8,149 nt of DNA from an uncultured bacterium (lineage in GTDB: Bacteria > Patescibacteriota > Minisyncoccia > Phycocordibacterales > UBA2100): assembly GCA_903881205.1 (NCBI GenBank), contig CAIRSC010000068.1, positions 1-8,149 on the forward strand. The letters run 5' to 3'. The position numbers and the translations under genes were made by a program. The stretch's first letter is position 1. Each line of letters begins with the position of its first letter. Positions 5,309-8,149 of the stretch are shown here, one piece after another. The notes under the pieces are model-generated. The model was not told the origin of the DNA and did no database searches. It worked only from the letters and a program-made list of their open reading frames with translations.

Positions 5309-7372
5309 TTATTTTTTATCTTCGTGCGCACGCGATGTTTCATTGGTCGCCTTCTTTTTCTTGGTCGTCTTGGCGAGCTTCTCAAGCTCACCTATTTCAT
5401 CGCGCAGGATCGCAGCTGTCTCGAAGTCGAGATCATCGGCCGCCTGATGCATCTGGCGGCGCTTCTCCGCAATCGCCTTCTTCGGATCTTTCTGTGCCGA
5501 AAGATCGAGCTCCGTCAATTCGGTGACTGCTTTGCGGCGGTTCTTCTGAATATCTGCAGTGATGTCGTGAATGCGCTTTTGCACCGTTTGTGGGGTGATG
5601 CCGTGTTTTTCGTTGTAAGCGGTTTGAATAGTACGGCGACGATTCGTCTCCCCGATCGCGCGCTCCATCGAGCCGGTCATATTGTCGGCATACAGGATGA
5701 CTTTGCCGTTGACGTTGCGCGCGGCGCGTCCCATCGTCTGAATGAGCGATGTCTCCGAACGAAGAAATCCCTCTTTGTCGGCATCGAGAATCGCGACGAG
5801 CTCCACCTCGGGAAGGTCGAGGCCTTCGCGCAGCAGGTTGACGCCGACGAGCACATCGAACGTACCGCGGCGGAATTCGGTAAGGATCTCGATGCGCTCG
5901 ATCGTCTTCACGTCGCTGTGCAGATAGCGCACTTTGATCTTTCGCTCTTCGAGGAACGTCGCAAGATCCTCAGCCATTTTCTTGGTGAGTACGGTGCACA
6001 TGGTGCGCGCGCCGCGAGCGGTAATTTTTTCGGCCTCGGCGATAAAGTCTTTCACCTGCCCCGCGAATGTATCCGAGCTCACGATCGGACGGATGATGAT
6101 CTCGGGATCGATGAGTCCGGTCGGACGGATCACCTGCTCAATTGGCTTACCTGAGTGCTCGAGCTCGTACACCCCAGGTGTCGCTGAGGTATAGATCGTC
6201 TGTCCTACGCTTTTTTCAAACTCGGTGAATTTGAGCGGTCGATTGTCGAGCGCCGATGGCAAGCGGAATCCGTATTCAATGAGAATATCCTTACGAGCCT
6301 TGTCGCCGGCATACATACCACCGATCTGTGGAATGGTGACGTGCGATTCGTCGATGACGGTGAGGAAGTCTGGCGTGCCGTCGGGCTTATGGGGAAAATA
6401 TGACAATAATGAATACGAAGGCTCGCCCGGCTTTCGACGATCAAAGTGGCGCGAGTAGTTCTCGATGCCGTTGCAGTAGCCGAATTCATTGATCATTGAA
6501 ATATCTTGGCGCGTGCGACGCTTGAGCCGCTCCGCCTCAAGAATCTTGCCCTGCTCACCGAGCACTTTAAGGCGCTCCTCGAGTTCCGCCTTGATATCGG
6601 CCACCGCGGCTTCCTGCACCTCCTTTGGCGTCACATAGTGCTTGGCCGGGAATATAAATACCGCATCCCGATGCTCGCCAATCTCGCGCGTCATTGCGTC
6701 GATCTCCTCGATCCGCGTGATCTTGCCACCACTGAGATCGATACGATAGATGGTTCGCTCGTTGGCGGGCATCACTTCGATCTTCGAGCCAAGCGCACGG
6801 AATGTCCCCGGCGAAAGATCGCCCGCGACGCGGTCGAAGTACATACCAATGAAGGCACGCGTGAGCGAAGCGCGTGTATACGCATCGCCAGTGGTGAGTT
6901 TCAAATTTACCTTTTGATATTCCGTCGGGCTGCCAAGTCCATAAATGCACGAGACCGATGCGACCACGATCACGTCTTTACGCGTAAGGAGTGCTTGCGT
7001 CGATGCATGGCGAAGTCGTTCGATATCTTCGTTGACCATAGCTTCCTTCTCTATATATGTATCGCTCACCGCCATGTACGCCTCCGGCTGGTAGTAATCG
7101 TAGTATGAGACGAAGTAATGCACCGCGGCATCGGGAAAGAAATCGCGGTATTCGGCGGCAAGCTGCGCGGCGAGCGTCTTGTTGTGGGCGATAACGAGCG
7201 TCGGCTTTTGGATCTGCTCGATCACGTTGGCGATGGTGAAGGTCTTACCCGATCCGGTCACGCCAAGCAGCGTCTGATCGCGCTCACCGGCCTTGACGCC
7301 CTTCACGAGGGCTTCAATCGCCTTGGGCTGATCGCCCGCCGGTGTATAGGAAGATTTGATATGCAAAGACAT
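5309..7372 (-). CDS. uvrB: UvrABC excinuclease subunit B
   Basis: UvrB receives damaged DNA from UvrA, verifies the lesion with its helicase-like motor and beta-hairpin, and recruits UvrC for incision. The 687-aa product is slightly longer than the usual 660-675. It shows Walker A GVTGSGKT (37-44), the beta-hairpin region YYDYYQPEAY (90-99), DESH (341-344, motif II), TSATPG (395-400, motif III), VNLLREGLDLPE (511-522, motif V), QTMGRAARN (545-553, motif VI), and a C-terminal UVR domain that binds UvrC (about 630-668, including DDLDFETAAILRDEI). A lysine-rich tail of about 18 residues follows. The start at ATG 7372 fits the family N-terminus (YTPAGDQPKAIE), though the ribosome site is poor: AGGGG lies over 20 bases upstream. 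murB follows after one base. A possible - strand promoter is TTGCAA (7471-7466) with TAATAT (7446-7441), spacer 19, which is weak. Confidence 0.98.
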   Translation of the reverse strand: MSLHIKSSYTPAGDQPKAIEALVKGVKAGERDQTLLGVTGSGKTFTIANVIEQIQKPTLVIAHNKTLAAQLAAEYRDFFPDAAVHYFVSYYDYYQPEAYMAVSDTYIEKEAMVNEDIERLRHASTQALLTRKDVIVVASVSCIYGLGSPTEYQKVNLKLTTGDAYTRASLTRAFIGMYFDRVAGDLSPGTFRALGSKIEVMPANERTIYRIDLSGGKITRIEEIDAMTREIGEHRDAVFIFPAKHYVTPKEVQEAAVADIKAELEERLKVLGEQGKILEAERLKRRTRQDISMINEFGYCNGIENYSRHFDRRKPGEPSYSLLSYFPHKPDGTPDFLTVIDESHVTIPQIGGMYAGDKARKDILIEYGFRLPSALDNRPLKFTEFEKSVGQTIYTSATPGVYELEHSGKPIEQVIRPTGLIDPEIIIRPIVSSDTFAGQVKDFIAEAEKITARGARTMCTVLTKKMAEDLATFLEERKIKVRYLHSDVKTIERIEILTEFRRGTFDVLVGVNLLREGLDLPEVELVAILDADKEGFLRSETSLIQTMGRAARNVNGKVILYADNMTGSMERAIGETNRRRTIQTAYNEKHGITPQTVQKRIHDITADIQKNRRKAVTELTELDLSAQKDPKKAIAEKRRQMHQAADDLDFETAAILRDEIGELEKLAKTTKKKKATNETSRAHEDKK

Positions 7373-7465
7373 CCAGCTACTCTAGCAAATTACACCCCTT
7401 CCCGCATGCATCACGGTGAATGAGGGACACTAGAGTACGAATATTACGTCACATATATTCCCTGC

Positions 7466-7493
7466 TTGCAATAACTATGGAACTACGTACTAT
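7466..7493 (+). promoter_or_regulatory. Possible promoter of the 61-aa small ORF
   Basis: TTGCAA (7466-7471), 16 bases, then TACTAT (7488-7493): each box has four of six consensus matches. Transcription would start near 7500, giving a short leader before the ribosome site GGAG at 7508-7511. TTGCAA is its own reverse complement, so it could also act as a -35 toward uvrB. The decamer CCCTGCTTGC that includes the first bases recurs before the other small ORF (3017-3026). Confidence 0.35.
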
Positions 7494-7516
7494 GGCCCCA
7501 GCTCAACGGAGAAATC

Positions 7517-7702
7517 ATGCCAAAGCGCCCGACAAGAGTCTCGATGAACAAACTTCTTGCCCAAAAAGCGATCAGGGAGTCTCGCGACTTAAATGCCGAG
7601 ATTGACACCGATCCTGAACCTTCGCGAGATCTCCATATACGCGACGACGGACCGGGATGGGCAGGCACGATCATCGTTCACGACAAAGACGATGTTGAAT
7701 GA
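7517..7702 (+). CDS. Small hypothetical protein (61 aa), divergent from uvrB
   Basis: Not recognised. ATG 7517 is preceded by GGAG (7508-7511) at five bases, a good ribosome site. The reading frame ends at TGA 7700-7702, about 17 bases before a hairpin terminator. The protein has a basic, helix-like N-terminus (MPKRPTRVSMNKLLAQKAI), an acidic proline-containing middle (NAEIDTDPEPSRD) and a short hydrophobic strand near the end (GWAGTIIVHDKDDVE). No cysteines, signal peptide or membrane span are seen. It is divergent from uvrB and convergent with tgt, the same arrangement as the 68-aa ORF beside uvrA, but the two proteins show no similarity by eye. Ribosome site, possible promoter and terminator argue for a real gene; the short length and lack of known relatives keep confidence moderate. 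Confidence 0.55.
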   Translation: MPKRPTRVSMNKLLAQKAIRESRDLNAEIDTDPEPSRDLHIRDDGPGWAGTIIVHDKDDVE

Positions 7703-7719
7703 TCCATCAGACAAACCAC

Positions 7720-7741
7720 AAGGCGGCCGATCCGGGCCGCC

Positions 7742-7743
<2 letters not shown>
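7720..7743 (+). terminator. Hairpin terminator between the 61-aa ORF and tgt, probably bidirectional
   Basis: AAGGCGGCC (7720-7728) pairs over 9 bp with GGCCGCCTT (7735-7743) around GATCCG. On the + strand it is followed by ATCTATTTGTATATTTC, only moderately T-rich. On the - strand it runs into GTGGTTTGTC. The tgt stop codon TAA (7744-7742) overlaps the base of the stem. The 5' flank and stem resemble the terminator at 3324-3348. Confidence 0.7.

Positions 7744-8149
<406 letters not shown>

Noticed and set aside
5308..5391. A longer MurB start at 5391
   Set aside because: The added residues (arginine- and lysine-rich) are out-of-frame uvrB sequence; MurB family alignment begins at the ATG at 5307.
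5093..6154. A 353-codon + strand open frame across the murB-uvrB junction
   Set aside because: It lies antisense to two genes with complete family motifs, and its translation is low-complexity arginine/leucine-rich text with no recognisable domain. It is an effect of GC-biased codon positions.

Overview
The window reads as bacterial chromosome of medium-high GC (mid-50s % by eye) with housekeeping genes packed around short, structured intergenic spacers. The protein sequences, a shortened UvrA and several small orphan ORFs suggest a Candidate Phyla Radiation (Patescibacteria/Parcubacteria-like) bacterium. That placement is inference from family memory, not from a marker gene. No mobile element, CRISPR array, tRNA or rRNA was seen.

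Layout from left to right. (1) The 3' end of a + strand gene, probably carB, at 1-153. (2) A 187-base spacer that carries, on the - strand, a near-consensus sigma70-type promoter, about 145 nt of structured non-coding sequence and a hairpin plus U-tract terminator: a candidate unannotated small RNA. (3) uvrA on the - strand. (4) A short + strand ORF (68 aa), divergent from uvrA, ending in a strong bidirectional terminator. (5) A 298-aa - strand protein of unknown function with its own TTGACA-type promoter and an AT-rich, palindrome-bearing leader. (6) murB and uvrB, a - strand pair in which the uvrB stop and murB start are one base apart. (7) A second short + strand ORF (61 aa), divergent from uvrB, ending in another bidirectional terminator that resembles the first. 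(8) The 3' part of tgt on the - strand, running off the right edge.

The recognised genes are core functions: UvrA and UvrB are the damage-recognition part of nucleotide excision repair, MurB makes UDP-N-acetylmuramate for peptidoglycan, Tgt inserts the queuosine precursor base into tRNA, and CarB makes carbamoyl phosphate. The less explained parts are the candidate small RNA after uvrA, the 298-aa orphan, and the parallel arrangement in which each uvr gene is flanked at its 5' side by a divergent small ORF closed by a similar terminator.
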